18,990 nt of DNA from Tetrahymena elliotti 4EA (Eukaryota > Ciliophora > Oligohymenophorea > Hymenostomatida > Tetrahymenidae). Of this stretch, positions 1-8,482 are shown piece after piece (the stretch's first letter is position 1; every line of letters begins with the position of its first letter). The position numbers and the translations under genes were made by a program. The DNA is taken from assembly GCA_000231825.2 (NCBI GenBank), contig JH720325.1, forward strand, positions 49,920 to 68,909, read 5' to 3'. Below the pieces are notes generated by a model. It worked only from the letters and a program-made list of their open reading frames with translations. It was not told the origin of the DNA and did no database searches.

Positions 1-3000
1 CTGAATTTATTTATTTATTTTTAATACTTAAAATAGTGTGTAAAATGAAAGAGAATGAAGATAGAAATTAAAATACAATTTTAAATAAAAATAGTTTGTA
101 ATTTATTAGAGATTAAATCAGATAAATACGGATGAATCTGAAATAAAATATAGTGAGTAAGATTGATTTGAAATTGAAAAACAGAATAAACTTTAACAAA
201 CTTTAGTGAGTAACTGATTAACTAATTGATAGATTACAAACTAATTAAATAACTATTTAGTGTATTATTAGCTTATTTTTTAAATAGCTAGATAGTTAGA
301 TGGTTAGTAAAATACAACAATTAATTTATCATTTTCCCTTATATAAATAGGAAGTAAAATTGCTAAATCATTTTCAATAAATTTTGTTTTTATCTAAATT
401 TCTGGAATAAAAATCAGCAAGTAATAAATAAAAATTAAATACTTTGAATAAATTGACTTAACTTTTAATTAAAATATAAATAATTAAGGAAGTAATTCTT
501 CTTTTATTTAAGATGAGATTAATCTTAATTAGTTTAAATCTTAAATATAGCCAGTAATATTCTTTTAGAAAAAAGAAATTAAAATATTTTGTTAATTGTG
601 TGAAAATAAAGGATGTAAAGAATTTAATTTGATTTTTCTCATAAGCATATGAAGAAATAGATCTTTAATTCAAAAAAGCGGGTAGCTAATTGATGATTTT
701 ATACTAATTTAAATACCTAAAAATCATAAAAATATTTATTAAAACATTAACAATAATTATGATAATTTTTATAAATAGATAGTAACTATTGATGTCCTTT
801 TATTTTAATGCTAATAAATTCTAATTAAAAAAAAAAAAGCATGTAAAAAATGAAAAAGAATTTGTATTAAAGAGAAAAAACAATATTTATTTTCAAATTA
901 GCTCGTAAAATTTAGATACATTTAGAATACTAAAAAAGAAGCTAAATTAAATACTAAAATGAATAGTTAGTAATAATTTGAATAGAAAGAAATAAATTTT
1001 TAATTATAAAATTAATTAATATTTTATTAGCAAGTAAATGTTTTTTGATGGTTTAACAAAATCTTAGCCAATAATTTAACTATTAAACTTCAATTTAAAA
1101 GGGATTATGACAAGTAAAATTATTTGAAAGGTATAAAAAACAAAATATTTTATTTTATTTGCATAGTTTAGAGTAAGAATTTAGAATCATAATGAACTAA
1201 AACTGATAAATAAATTAATTAAAATATTTGAAATAAACAGGAAAAACAATTAGTAATACTTTACAATGTCTCTTGCTGGAAAAAAATAATAACTGATTTC
1301 ATATATTTAATAAAATAGTGAGTAATGAGAGTTTACTTTCAAAATAATTACTTTTCGACATTTCAATTCATAAATTAACAACAAATAAATAAAAGGAAGT
1401 AAATCAATCAATCAATTAATTTATTTAACTTTAACCAATTTAAAAATATTCTTAATTGATAACTCTTTACATCAATATTAGCATGTAAAATTAAATAAAT
1501 TAATGTAAATTCAGTGGTTAATCTTATTTAAATGAAGGAGGTAATTAATTAATTTATTTATTAATGATCCATTTTTTCATTAAAAATTTTGTAAATTTAA
1601 ATTATTAATTAAATTTTTAATTAATTAAATAGATTGTAAGAATATTCAATACTTTATCTTTTGTCTTTGTCAACTAATTTTGATCTTTGAAATTAGACTG
1701 TAAATCTATTTCTGCTTTTTTATTTGTTTTAATTTAAATTTAATTTCTTTTTAAAATAGGCAGTAAATAAATATTTCTTTTATTTCTTGAAAGAAAATCT
1801 TAAAATATCTTGGATATCTAAAATAGACTGTAATTCTTCAATATGTTGAAATTGAATATATATTTATTAAATAACTATTAAAATAGTGAAACGTAGGAGC
1901 TTCAAATCACTCAGATTAATTTAAATAAATTTATTTTGAAACTTAAAATAGCGAGTAACAGCTTCAATTATTCATTTCTGAAAATTAAAATAAAATTAAA
2001 TCTGCTAAAATAGGTAACAAGAAACAGTTTTTGAGTTAAATTGATAGATTTTTATAAAGAAAAGAGTAAATAAATTGAATAATAATTTGAAAGCAAATGA
2101 AAACATTCATATTTATGATGAATTAAACAAATCTTAAACTTAAAAAGAGGGTGAGACATAAAAATAAATTGAAAATTTACTTTATTATTATTATTTTTCT
2201 CTAAAATAGAAAGTAATATTTTACAATGATGATATAAAGAAAGAACTTGATGAACTTATCTAATTATTATTGATTTAGAGTGTAAACTTTTCGACATAGA
2301 AACTTAAGTAAATAATAAACTAACCTACTAATTTTAAATAGCTCGTAATATTTTGAATTGAACAAGATATGAATTAACTTCAACCACCTTCCTTAATATT
2401 AAAATTAATAAAAAGATTGTAAAATATTTTTAAAATCTTTTCTAAAATTTTTTAAATTTTGTTTGGTTTTATTTAAAGAATGTAAGTTAGTTGGATAGAT
2501 TTAGACAATCTTTTTACAAAGAAATAGTTCAAATACATTTTATTTTTTATTCTTAAAACAGCAAGTAATTTTTTTAGATTGCTTGAAATTAAAAAGCTTT
2601 AACAATTTATTATGAAATAAGAGGGTATTCTATATCTTTAAATACATTATGATAATAAATTAATGAAAGAATCAAATAATCTTTTTATTTAACCAGCGAG
2701 TAAGAATTATTTTAAATTATTAATGAAAAGATAAATTAATAAATATTATTTATTGAATAGGAAGTAATTTAAATAATTTAATGACCTTACTAAGATTTAG
2801 ATTTAATTACTAAATAATTTCTATTTTTAAATTAGACTGTAAATAATACTTTTGAGGAAATTAAGTTTATTAATGATCTTTCATTAATTTTTAATTTGTG
2901 AAATAGCTAGTAATATTAAAGCCTTATTCAAATTCAAATATTAATTATTTATTTTAAAAATCTAATAATAGCTAGTAATATTTTTAGATTGGAGATTGTT

Positions 3001-4503
3001 CAATCAAAATTAAAAAATATCTATTTCAAAACAAAATAGCAAAAAGTAATATTATAAGAAAGTATTTAATTTAACATGATTTATTTACAAAACTAATTAT
3101 AAATAGTGAAGAGTAATATCTTTAATAATTTAAAATTAATTAAACAGAATTTTTAAATAAAAATAGCTTGAGGTAATATTTTCAGAAAAATTAATTTAAA
3201 AATATTTAAAATAACTTCAAAAAAAAATAGTTGGGAGTAATATTTTTAAATAATTTAATCTCTGAAAGAGGCTAATATACCTTTTGAATCAAAAATAGAG
3301 AGGAGTAATATTAATATATTTACTTCTATTGAAATTTTTTCTAACTTTATAAATAAAAACAGCAAAAAGTAATATTTAAATGATTAAACATTTATGACCA
3401 GATACAAAAAAATAGATTGTAAATTTATAACTTGTTTAAATAACAATATAATGAATTAACCTTGGTGTTTGAATGTTGGAAAATAGGTGGACGTAATATT
3501 CTAAATTAATTTAAATACAAAAATAAATTCAACAATTCAATATAAAAAAGTGAGTAATTAATTAATTAATTCATTGTTGATTGATTAGAAACATTTTTAA
3601 AATAAATAATGACTATTTATAATGAATGAATTGCTGACTCTTTCTATTAATAAAGATTGTAAAATTATTTGATTTAATAAAAAAAAAATAATTAATTAAA
3701 TTTAAAATGGAAATTATTAGTAAGTAAATTAAAATAAATAATTATAAACAACTAAAATATTTTTGATTGTTCAAAAATTAATTCAAATAGCTGGTAAATA
3801 ATTTTAAATTTTAAATGGATTTAGGAAAATTTAATTCATTTAATTTATGTAAAAGCGAGTAAGTTTACGAGACATTTAGAGTAGATGTTAATTATTTCAA
3901 TTAATTATTTGACAGATAGTAAAATTTATAAGGAAACCAAAATGAATATAATATTTATTTTTTTATAACCTATTCTTTAGTGAGTAAATTTTAATTTTAT
4001 TGAAGATGAAGGATTAGTAAACTTCAAAATAAATATTCTTAGGCTGTAATTATACTAATTTAGGAAATTAAATTGTTTATAATGTATAATTAAAACATTA
4101 GCTTGTAAATTAAAAAATATCTTTTCATTGGTAATATTGAACTAAATTAATTAATTAACCAAATAGCTGGTAAATATTTTTAATTTAAAAATAAATTTTG
4201 TTTAATTTAACTTTATTGATTTGAAAATAGAATGTAAAGTTTTTAAATTAGAAGAAAATTGAGCAAATTAATTAAATAAATTAATTATCATTAGGTAAAA
4301 TTTTTTTAAAATTTCTTAATGAGTGGACGGACAATCTTTTAAATTATTCTTATTTAAAATAGAAGGTAAATTTGTTCAATTTATTTATTTTTTCACAAAG
4401 AAAAACTTATTATAAAGACAGCAATGAAGATCAGAGAAGAAGTGTCTTTAGATTCAAGAATAAAAGGATCAAAAAATAAAGAAGACACAAATTAAAGCCA
4501 TGA
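1..4503 (+). CDS. 3' part of a hyper-fragmented microexon gene, product unknown
   Basis: I recognise no family. What is seen: a ladder of 63 tiny exons, each framed by AG before and GT (almost always GTAA) after, then a normal terminal exon. Fifty exons are 3 nt, ten 6 nt, two 12 nt and one 15 nt, so none shifts the frame. Reading the first base of each 3-nt exon as the third base of the preceding codon gives 80 residues without TGA: hydrophilic, acidic, Tyr/Lys/Asn/Glu-rich, for example IGYISYKDYDNLE, LLQLETEKEGK and KGEKLYYKNEDLSWEED. TAG is read as Gln twice. Frame 0 would contain eight TGA codons. A TGA falls across exons 4167-4169 and 4231-4233; beyond it the same frame runs through the terminal exon to TGA 4501-4503. 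The 5' end lies left of the window. Five exon borders (292, 1167, 2060, 2148, 2279) had alternatives and were picked by frame. Function cannot be inferred; spliced RNA is not available. Confidence 0.72.
37..1954 (+). other. Microexon block A (29 microexons)
   Basis: Exon start positions and bases: 37 TGT, 95 TTT, 154 TGA, 207 TGA, 292 (15 nt to 306), 351 GAA, 418 CAA, 489 GAA, 551 CCA, 612 GAT, 679 CGG, 779 ATA, 840 CAT, 902 CTC, 967 TTA, 1031 CAA, 1102 (12 nt to 1113), 1167 TTTAGA, 1241 (12 nt to 1252), 1319 TGA, 1396 GAA, 1482 CAT, 1538 GAG, 1633 ATT, 1697 ACT, 1760 GCA, 1827 ACT, 1887 TGAAAC, 1952 CGA. Donors are GTAA except GTAG at 682 and 1893. Introns run 44-97 nt. The exon at 292 is the least certain: AG occurs four times in its neighbourhood, and only the 15-nt choice keeps the frame. 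The codons read VFDEQLDGQ, then NKNQIGYISYK, DYDNLEKNNYE, NMRLLQLETE. Confidence 0.7.
2013..2014 (+). other. Zero-length exon / recursive splice site
   Basis: The bases around 2013/2014 are AAAATAG followed directly by GTAAC. The acceptor and donor abut with no exon between. The flanking introns would be 1955-2013 (59 nt) and 2014-2059 (46 nt), both the usual size for this ladder, so the site sits exactly where a microexon is expected. It fits a ratchet (recursive) splice point or a slot whose microexon has been lost. Otherwise 1955-2059 is one 105-nt intron. Confidence 0.55.
2060..2974 (+). other. Microexon block B (14 microexons)
   Basis: Exons: 2060 AAAAGA, 2148 AGG, 2210 AAA, 2279 AGT, 2342 CTC, 2416 ATT, 2479 AAT, 2562 CAA, 2622 AGG, 2697 CGA, 2761 GAA, 2836 ACT, 2907 CTA, 2972 CTA. 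Two donors differ from GTAA: GTGAGA at 2151 and GTATTC at 2625, both after AGG exons. With the last bases of block A the codons give EKEGKVSLIKGEKLYY. The exon at 2060 could also be a single A at 2065, and the one at 2279 a single T at 2281; 6 and 3 nt keep the frame. The two adjacent CTA exons have nearly the same flanks (TAGCTAGTAATATT), which suggests local duplication of an exon-intron unit. Confidence 0.7.
3040..3492 (+). other. Microexon block C, run of 6-nt exons
   Basis: Exons: 3040 CAAAAA, 3107 TGAAGA, 3167 CTTGAG, 3231 TTGGGA, 3299 AGAGGA, 3363 CAAAAA, 3416 ATT, 3487 GTGGAC. Six 6-nt exons in a row stand out in a ladder otherwise dominated by 3-nt exons. Their donors are nearly identical, GTAATATT (GTAATATC at 3113), and the acceptors are mostly AAATAG. 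The codons give KNEDLSWEEDKKLWT, which holds both Trp residues of the visible protein. The sameness of the donors points to spread of one unit within this stretch. Confidence 0.72.
3551..4365 (+). other. Microexon block D (12 microexons) with split TGA
   Basis: Exons: 3551 TGA, 3656 ATT, 3721 TAA, 3791 CTG, 3856 CGA, 3916 ATA, 3981 TGA, 4043 GCT, 4102 CTT, 4167 CTG, 4231 AAT, 4363 AAG. The codons read EFNCEYELF and then TGA, with TG from 4168-4169 and A from 4231. If the CTG exon at 4167 is skipped the frame instead runs ELLISNEDQRR into the terminal exon. Introns are 56-102 nt; the 3554-3655 intron is the longest of the ladder. Confidence 0.68.
4294..4295 (+). other. Second zero-length exon / recursive splice site
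   Basis: ATCATTAG at 4287-4294 is followed directly by GTAAAATT. Introns on either side would be 4234-4294 (61 nt) and 4295-4362 (68 nt), the normal spacing. It is the second AG|GTAA junction in the ladder that occupies a microexon slot without any exon bases. Confidence 0.55.
4422..4503 (+). other. Terminal exon of the microexon gene, basic C-terminus
   Basis: Acceptor ACAG at 4418-4421, then C completing the previous codon, then 26 codons and TGA 4501-4503. The residues begin NEDQRRSVFRF and continue KNKRIKKQRRHKLKP, so the tail is strongly basic (many Lys/Arg, nuclear-localisation-like), in contrast to the acidic microexon-coded part. The phase matches that of every microexon. If the split TGA upstream is used as a stop, this exon would be 3' UTR; its protein-like content argues that at least some transcripts read through it. 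An alternative acceptor AAAG at 4414-4417 would shift the frame. Confidence 0.6.
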
Positions 4504-5049
4504 AATAAATGGTTGATTGAATTAAGTTATAAAAGATTAAATATTTTATATTGTTACTTGTTTACTTATATCTTGTAAACTTAATTTTTCATTAACTTTT
4601 TTTTTTGAACAAAAATAAAAAATAATTAAATGTTTTTCTTGTATCTTTCATGATTTATTTACTTTTTATTGAAGTGCTTTTTTAATTTTTTAATGAAACT
4701 CTTTCTTGAGTTAAATAAGAGATAATTAATACCTTCTTTATGTATTAATTTCTTTCAATATCAAATCTACAGAATAATTGGATTGTTTGAGTATATAGAG
4801 CAGTTTTCAAATTGTTGGAAATACTATTTTATTTCTTAGAAATTATCATCTTATCAAAGTTTTTTTATTTAAATCTAAAAATATGGCTCAAAATATAGTA
4901 AAAAAGATTTTATAATTATATCAAAAGGTAGAATTATATGTGTATTTTACATCCAAAATAAAAAATATTTTCCAAATGAAATGTGTTTTATTTAATATTT
5001 CATACATAAAATATATTAATGAATGCAAAATATAATAATTTTATAATAA
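4504..5049. other. AT-rich spacer without recognisable gene
   Basis: This stretch holds the presumed 3' UTR of the microexon gene and then low-complexity A/T sequence with homopolymer runs. I see no AG-NNN-GTAA ladder here, no convincing coding frame and no RNA gene. Confidence 0.6.
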
Positions 5050-5376
5050 TCAACTAACTAATAATTATTTGATATTTATTTATTTAACTTGAAATTTGTC
5101 AATATAATTATTTATCTATTTGTTTGAAATGTTATTCCAAGCAACTATAATTTATGCGATAAACTGTTCTTTATTGTGAGGGTTTTATTTTTCAACAAAT
5201 TAGCTCCAGATTTACTCAATAGGGTTTAAATTTGGAGTCTAAGGAGGGTACTTTTAAACTGTAATTTTTTTATCTTGAAACTTGTCTGAATCTTATTTTT
5301 AAAAATTTGAGCATAATAAATTAATCGTAGGGAAATTTTTTATAGAATAATTCTTCATATCTTACTTAGCTTTCTT
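5050..5376 (-). pseudogene. Tc1/mariner-type transposase, C-terminal fragment
   Basis: The minus strand, read with TAA/TAG as Gln, carries KYPPQTPNLNPIEQIWSQF (about 5250 down to 5200) and then KEQFIAQIIVAWNNIS. The PP-Q-[ST]-P-x-LNPIE-x-[IL]W signature marks the end of the DDE/D catalytic domain of Tc1/mariner (IS630 superfamily) transposases; the Glu of NPIE and the Trp are kept. The frame ends at TGA (complement of 5050-5052) and is closed upstream by TGA (complement of 5377-5379), giving about 108 codons, against about 340 in intact family members. The N-terminal helix-turn-helix and the first catalytic Asp residues are missing, so it is a relic. No clear terminal inverted repeats or TA duplication were found. 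Confidence 0.78.
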
Positions 5377-5402
5377 TCAAAATTATTTTTAAAAATTTGA
5401 GC
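5293..5402. repeat. 20-bp direct repeat, 90 bp apart
   Basis: TTATTTTTAAAAATTTGAGC occurs at 5293-5312 and again at 5383-5402. The two copies lie on either side of the join between the Tc1-like and hAT-like relics. They may mark a small duplication or the recombination junction between the two. Confidence 0.7.
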
Positions 5403-6448
5403 TATTATCTTTATTTATTTTGTAAATACCATAATATGTTTATATTTAATAAATTAAATATTACTTTTATTACAACTTAAGAAGTCTTTTTTAAAATTCA
5501 TAATTTCCTTGAGAATATTATTACAAGTATATTTAAAACATATCATTTAAATGTTTTCAGAAAGTTCTATAGCTAACTTATTGGCTTTTGCTCCATCTAC
5601 TTTAAATGTGATTTAATTGCAAATCTCATCTTCTGGAAATTATTCTGTTTAAAAATAATAAAGTTTATTTGAATTTTAAAAAAATAAAAATATATCAAGA
5701 AGATCATATTTTTTAACAATATTTTCAAAATCTTAGAATATATCTTAACTTGTTCCTCCATTTCACAAAAATTGGTTCTAGATGCTTAATATTTTTAATT
5801 AGAATTCTGAATTAATAAATATTAGGTAAACTGAAATATATTTTTCCTTTGTGATACTCTCATAATTGCCAAATTATAGACCAAATAATTTTCCCTTTTA
5901 AAGGAGATTCAGTTTAATATCTTCTTGAAATTTGTTTACAAAAAAGCTATGCATTTGAATAATATATTTCCACATAATATTACTGATAGGTAATTCATAG
6001 TTTTTGTTTAGATGTTTAATAAGCTCTTTAAATCCGTTTATTCAACTATATTTATTGGTAGAAATTACTTATTAATATAAACCAAAAAATATTAAAATAA
6101 TTTTTAAATCTTAGTTATTTAAATTTATTAAATTGTAATTTTACATATGAAAGATTATTCTTGGTCTTCTAGTTTAGCATAAAAGATTGTAATTGTATTT
6201 ATTCAGTTTTTTATGAATCACCTTTTTTTTAATTTAATCTTCTTGAATTTTATTATCATTAACATCTTCTTTTAATTGAGCAGAATGATTCTTCTGTGTG
6301 TTTCCAGAGATTTAATATAGTAGGAGAATTATTGAAACTTAATTCCTTTGTACAATACTTTGCATGTTACTTTGTTATTCACTTGATCCCAATGCTTCCA
6401 AATGATAGAATTTTTTTTCTTTTTTTAGATAAAATTATTAGAATTCAT
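5355..6448 (-). pseudogene. BED-finger / hAT-like transposase relic
   Basis: Minus-strand reading from ATG (complement 6446-6448) gives a Lys-rich start, then SIIWKHWDQVNNKVTCKVLY; one frame over it continues NSPTILNLWKHTEESFC. Together these resemble a BED zinc finger (W...C...N-T-x-L...H), with one Cys lost and a frameshift. A further frame from about 6032 to 5355 is open except for one TGA (near 5766) and reads ELPISNIMWKYIIQMHSFF, then YISVYLIFINSEFQLKIL, DEICNQITFKVDGAKANKL and MICFKYTCNNILKEIMN. Order and spacing recall hAT transposases (Y-[IL]...HFID.W, then a C..H..N block), but the key catalytic residues are not clear. The C-terminal dimerisation region is absent; the frame stops where the Tc1 fragment begins. 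Assignment to hAT is tentative; the alternative is an unknown ciliate-specific gene in decay. Confidence 0.45.
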
Positions 6449-6901
6449 TTTTCTTCTTTTTTATTTCTTGTTTAAATTTGAATTTAAATGATGATAAACA
6501 ATTTTCGAAAATTTATATTTACTTCAAATAATTTTTTTCTCTAACTTAATAGTAGATTTGAATAAATGAATAAGTATTTTTAGAAGTAAATTATTTTATT
6601 CAAATATTTTGAATTATAAAATTTGATTTAAATAAATATAGGGGTCTTAAGTGATTAGTAGTCGATTATAAAAATTATATTTCAAAATTATTTCATCCAA
6701 AAATATGTAATTTATAGTCTTATGTTTTGTCCTCCCCCCCAATTGAACAATATATTTAGATTTGAAAACTCAATTATTTTGATTCAATTTCTTAATTTAT
6801 TTTTAAATTCCATTTTTATTTTTTGTATTATTTTCAATATTTTATTCTTTTTGTTGGAATTTTTTTATTTTTTTTAAATTTATTATCGACTAATTTATAA
6901 T
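6449..6901. other. AT-rich spacer, no gene seen
   Basis: Low-complexity sequence upstream of the hAT-like relic. The only compositional landmark is a C-rich run at 6731-6740, rare in this DNA. No terminal inverted repeat, coding frame or RNA gene could be supported. Confidence 0.5.
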
Positions 6902-7165
6902 AGAAAATGCTATGAAAAAGAATTTTTTCCTCATTCTTATTAAACAAACCCTTAAACTTAACAACCACCAAATCCTATTCCTTAGAATCCTCTTCAACAA
7001 AATCTGGTTACTCAGAATTACTGAGTGCAGCTTAAGGATAAAAACCTAAGACTTAAAAGGAAATATTACTCTAATTTGAGTAGCAAAAAAGATTCTCTTC
7101 AAATTAGCTCTAGTGATGAATAAAATAGTAATGACCCACTATTTTAATAATAATTAATATCATTA
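6902..7165 (+). pseudogene. Coding-like remnant, Gln/Pro/Asn-rich
   Basis: GC is visibly higher than in the flanks. One frame reads CYEKEFFPHSYQTNPQTQQ, then PPNPIPQNPLQQNLVTQNY, meets TGA near 7021, and continues in the same frame with VQLKDKNLRLKRKYYSN and SSSDEQNSNDPLF before TGA near 7163. No start codon in frame opens it and I recognise no domain. Either an old gene fragment with a premature stop, or exons of a gene whose introns I cannot place. Because TGA is the only stop, open frames of this size also arise by chance, so confidence is low. Confidence 0.3.
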
Positions 7166-7470
7166 TGAATAGTCATATAAAGGATAATACAAAATAATAA
7201 TAAATAATAATAATAATTTAACTTCTAAATATACTTTTAACAACTTTATATAAATGCAACACTTAGAGTGTATGATGATATATAATTCTTTTTATTTAGA
7301 AAATTCATAATGAAAATTTTTATAATAATAGGAATTTACCTTCATGACTTCATGAGTACTTTTTGTATATAGTACTCCAGTCTGAAAATCAGCTCTTGAT
7401 AAATACCAGATAAGCTGAGTGAGGCAGAAAAGAGCTATTTTGGTAGTTTAAGGTTAGCTAAGCGATGTGA

Positions 7471-7857
7471 ATGCTCTTAAAACAGAAGAAGAATTAGAGT
7501 TCTAAAGATCTTAAAAATACAATAAAATTTCTCTTATCTTTAAAAATAGCCTCATATTATGCTGCAACAAATTCACCATATTCTAATTTAATCTTTAAAC
7601 CTCATATCCTTTCTGAGCTGAGGAAGATAACTCAAAAGCATAGTGCAGCTTCATAATATTGCAATCATCTCTAAAACGAAAGAAGTCAACTCTGTAAAAA
7701 ATTGATGGATTGGCATTATTTATTACGCATTAACATTAAAGATTGTATCAATTGTTTCAACTTCAATAAAAATTTTTTACATGAATTATTTAATTATATG
7801 TAATATTTTTTTTATATTTAGTTTTTATTTTTAAACATATTTTCATTAAATTTATGA
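7471..7857 (+). CDS. Hypothetical 128-residue reading frame, possible gene remnant
   Basis: ATG 7471-7473 to TGA 7855-7857, read with TAA/TAG as Gln. Contents include SKDLKNTIKFLLSLKIASYY, FKPHILSELRKITQKHSAA and CKKLMDWHYLLRINIKDC, which look protein-like up to about 7790; the last 20 codons fall into very AT-rich sequence and are doubtful. Overlapping open frames exist on the same strand at 7400-7621 (IPDKLSEAEKSYFGSLRLAK) and about 7420-7613 (LSDVNALKTEEELEF); a damaged gene whose frame moves between these three is an equally good reading. No known domain was recognised, and no introns with GTAA...TAG of normal size restore one frame. Confidence 0.3.
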
Positions 7858-8090
7858 AACAAACATAAGCAAATAAAAATAAATAAATCCAAAAAATAAA
7901 TTAATAAATTATATGAAAATAATAAAAAATGGAACAAAAGAGTAAACAAAGAATTGCAATTCAGAGAAAAAAGAAAAAAAATGCTTGCTTCACTCAAACT
8001 TAAAAAGTAGTTAGATTTTTCCATTTTTTTATCAATGATAGACATGAAAAAAAAATATTTTTCAAATTTACAACGAAAAAGTTACTAAAT
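7858..8090. other. A-rich spacer
   Basis: Dominated by A runs. A minus-strand frame is open here, but its product is a low-complexity Phe/Leu/Ser string typical of T-rich DNA. Nothing supported. Confidence 0.5.
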
Positions 8091-8482
8091 ATGCTTAGCA
8101 ATAGCCATCTTATATAAATACCAGATGATTCTTCTGAAATAAATTTAGAAATTTAGCCATAATAAACAAGCATTTAAATACAAGGAGTTAGTTGACATTT
8201 GAAATTCTTCTTGAAGTATTTTTCGATCTCCAATTGTAAATAAAATAAAATAATTTAATACTGATTCTTCTAGGTAAGAGAGATAGTTTAAAGAGTAGTA
8301 ATTCTCAAGTTTTCCTACTATTTTTGAAACAAAACCATTATTCAGGATTTTAGAGTAACTATCTTAACTTAATAATTGAATGGGAGAGAGCTTTAATATT
8401 TATACTTTGTAATGAATTTAGAGTTAGCGAATTATAAAATATTGTTTTTGACAGCGAATAAGCAGCAGATTTATACAAGTGA
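8091..8482 (+). pseudogene. Coding-like stretch with frame change or small intron
   Basis: ATG 8091 opens a frame, MLSNSHLIQIPDDSSEINLE and on to TGA 8193-8195. Another frame starting near 8192 is open to TGA 8480-8482 and contains IIEWERALIFILCNEF and NIVFDSEQAADLYK. A candidate intron at 8236-8273 (GTAAAT...TTCTAG, 38 nt) would instead join FEILLEVFFDLQL to QERQFKEQQFSSFPTIFE and end at TGA 8377-8379. The pieces look like real protein, but no single model explains all of them and no family is recognised. It may be an independent small gene or a decayed one lying just upstream of LRR gene 1. Confidence 0.3.

Noticed and set aside
1510..1522. TCAG-TG-GTTAAT as a 2-nt exon
   Set aside because: It breaks the frame and has a poor donor; the 3-nt exon at 1538 fits both spacing and frame.
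2282..2312. Possible 8-nt exon at 2300-2307 before GTAAAT
   Set aside because: It would leave an 18-nt intron on its left and shift the frame; normal spacing goes straight from 2281 to the exon at 2342.
37..4421. Reading the microexon ladder in frame 0, one exon per codon, with TGA as Trp
   Set aside because: It gives a fairly plausible-looking string but needs eight TGA codons to be sense, whereas the phase 2 reading has one in 81 codons and matches the intron phase of the LRR genes. The LRR genes stop at TGA and use TGG for Trp.
1..4421. Ladder as DNA-level internal eliminated sequences
   Set aside because: The boundaries are GT...AG, as for spliceosomal introns; no TTAA or TA repeats flank the pieces. 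DNA elimination would not need this consensus.
1..4421. CRISPR-like or tandem-repeat array
   Set aside because: Spacing is similar, but the shared part is only about 9 nt with a variable core, and the 'spacers' are AT-rich and of uneven length. The context is a eukaryotic nuclear genome.
6731..6740. C-rich run as part of a hAT terminal repeat or telomere-like sequence
   Set aside because: No partner copy in inverse orientation and no CCCCAA repeat unit; an isolated run only.
7818..8045. Minus-strand 75-residue Phe/Leu-rich frame
   Set aside because: A by-product of A-rich DNA; no start context, homology or neighbour supports it.
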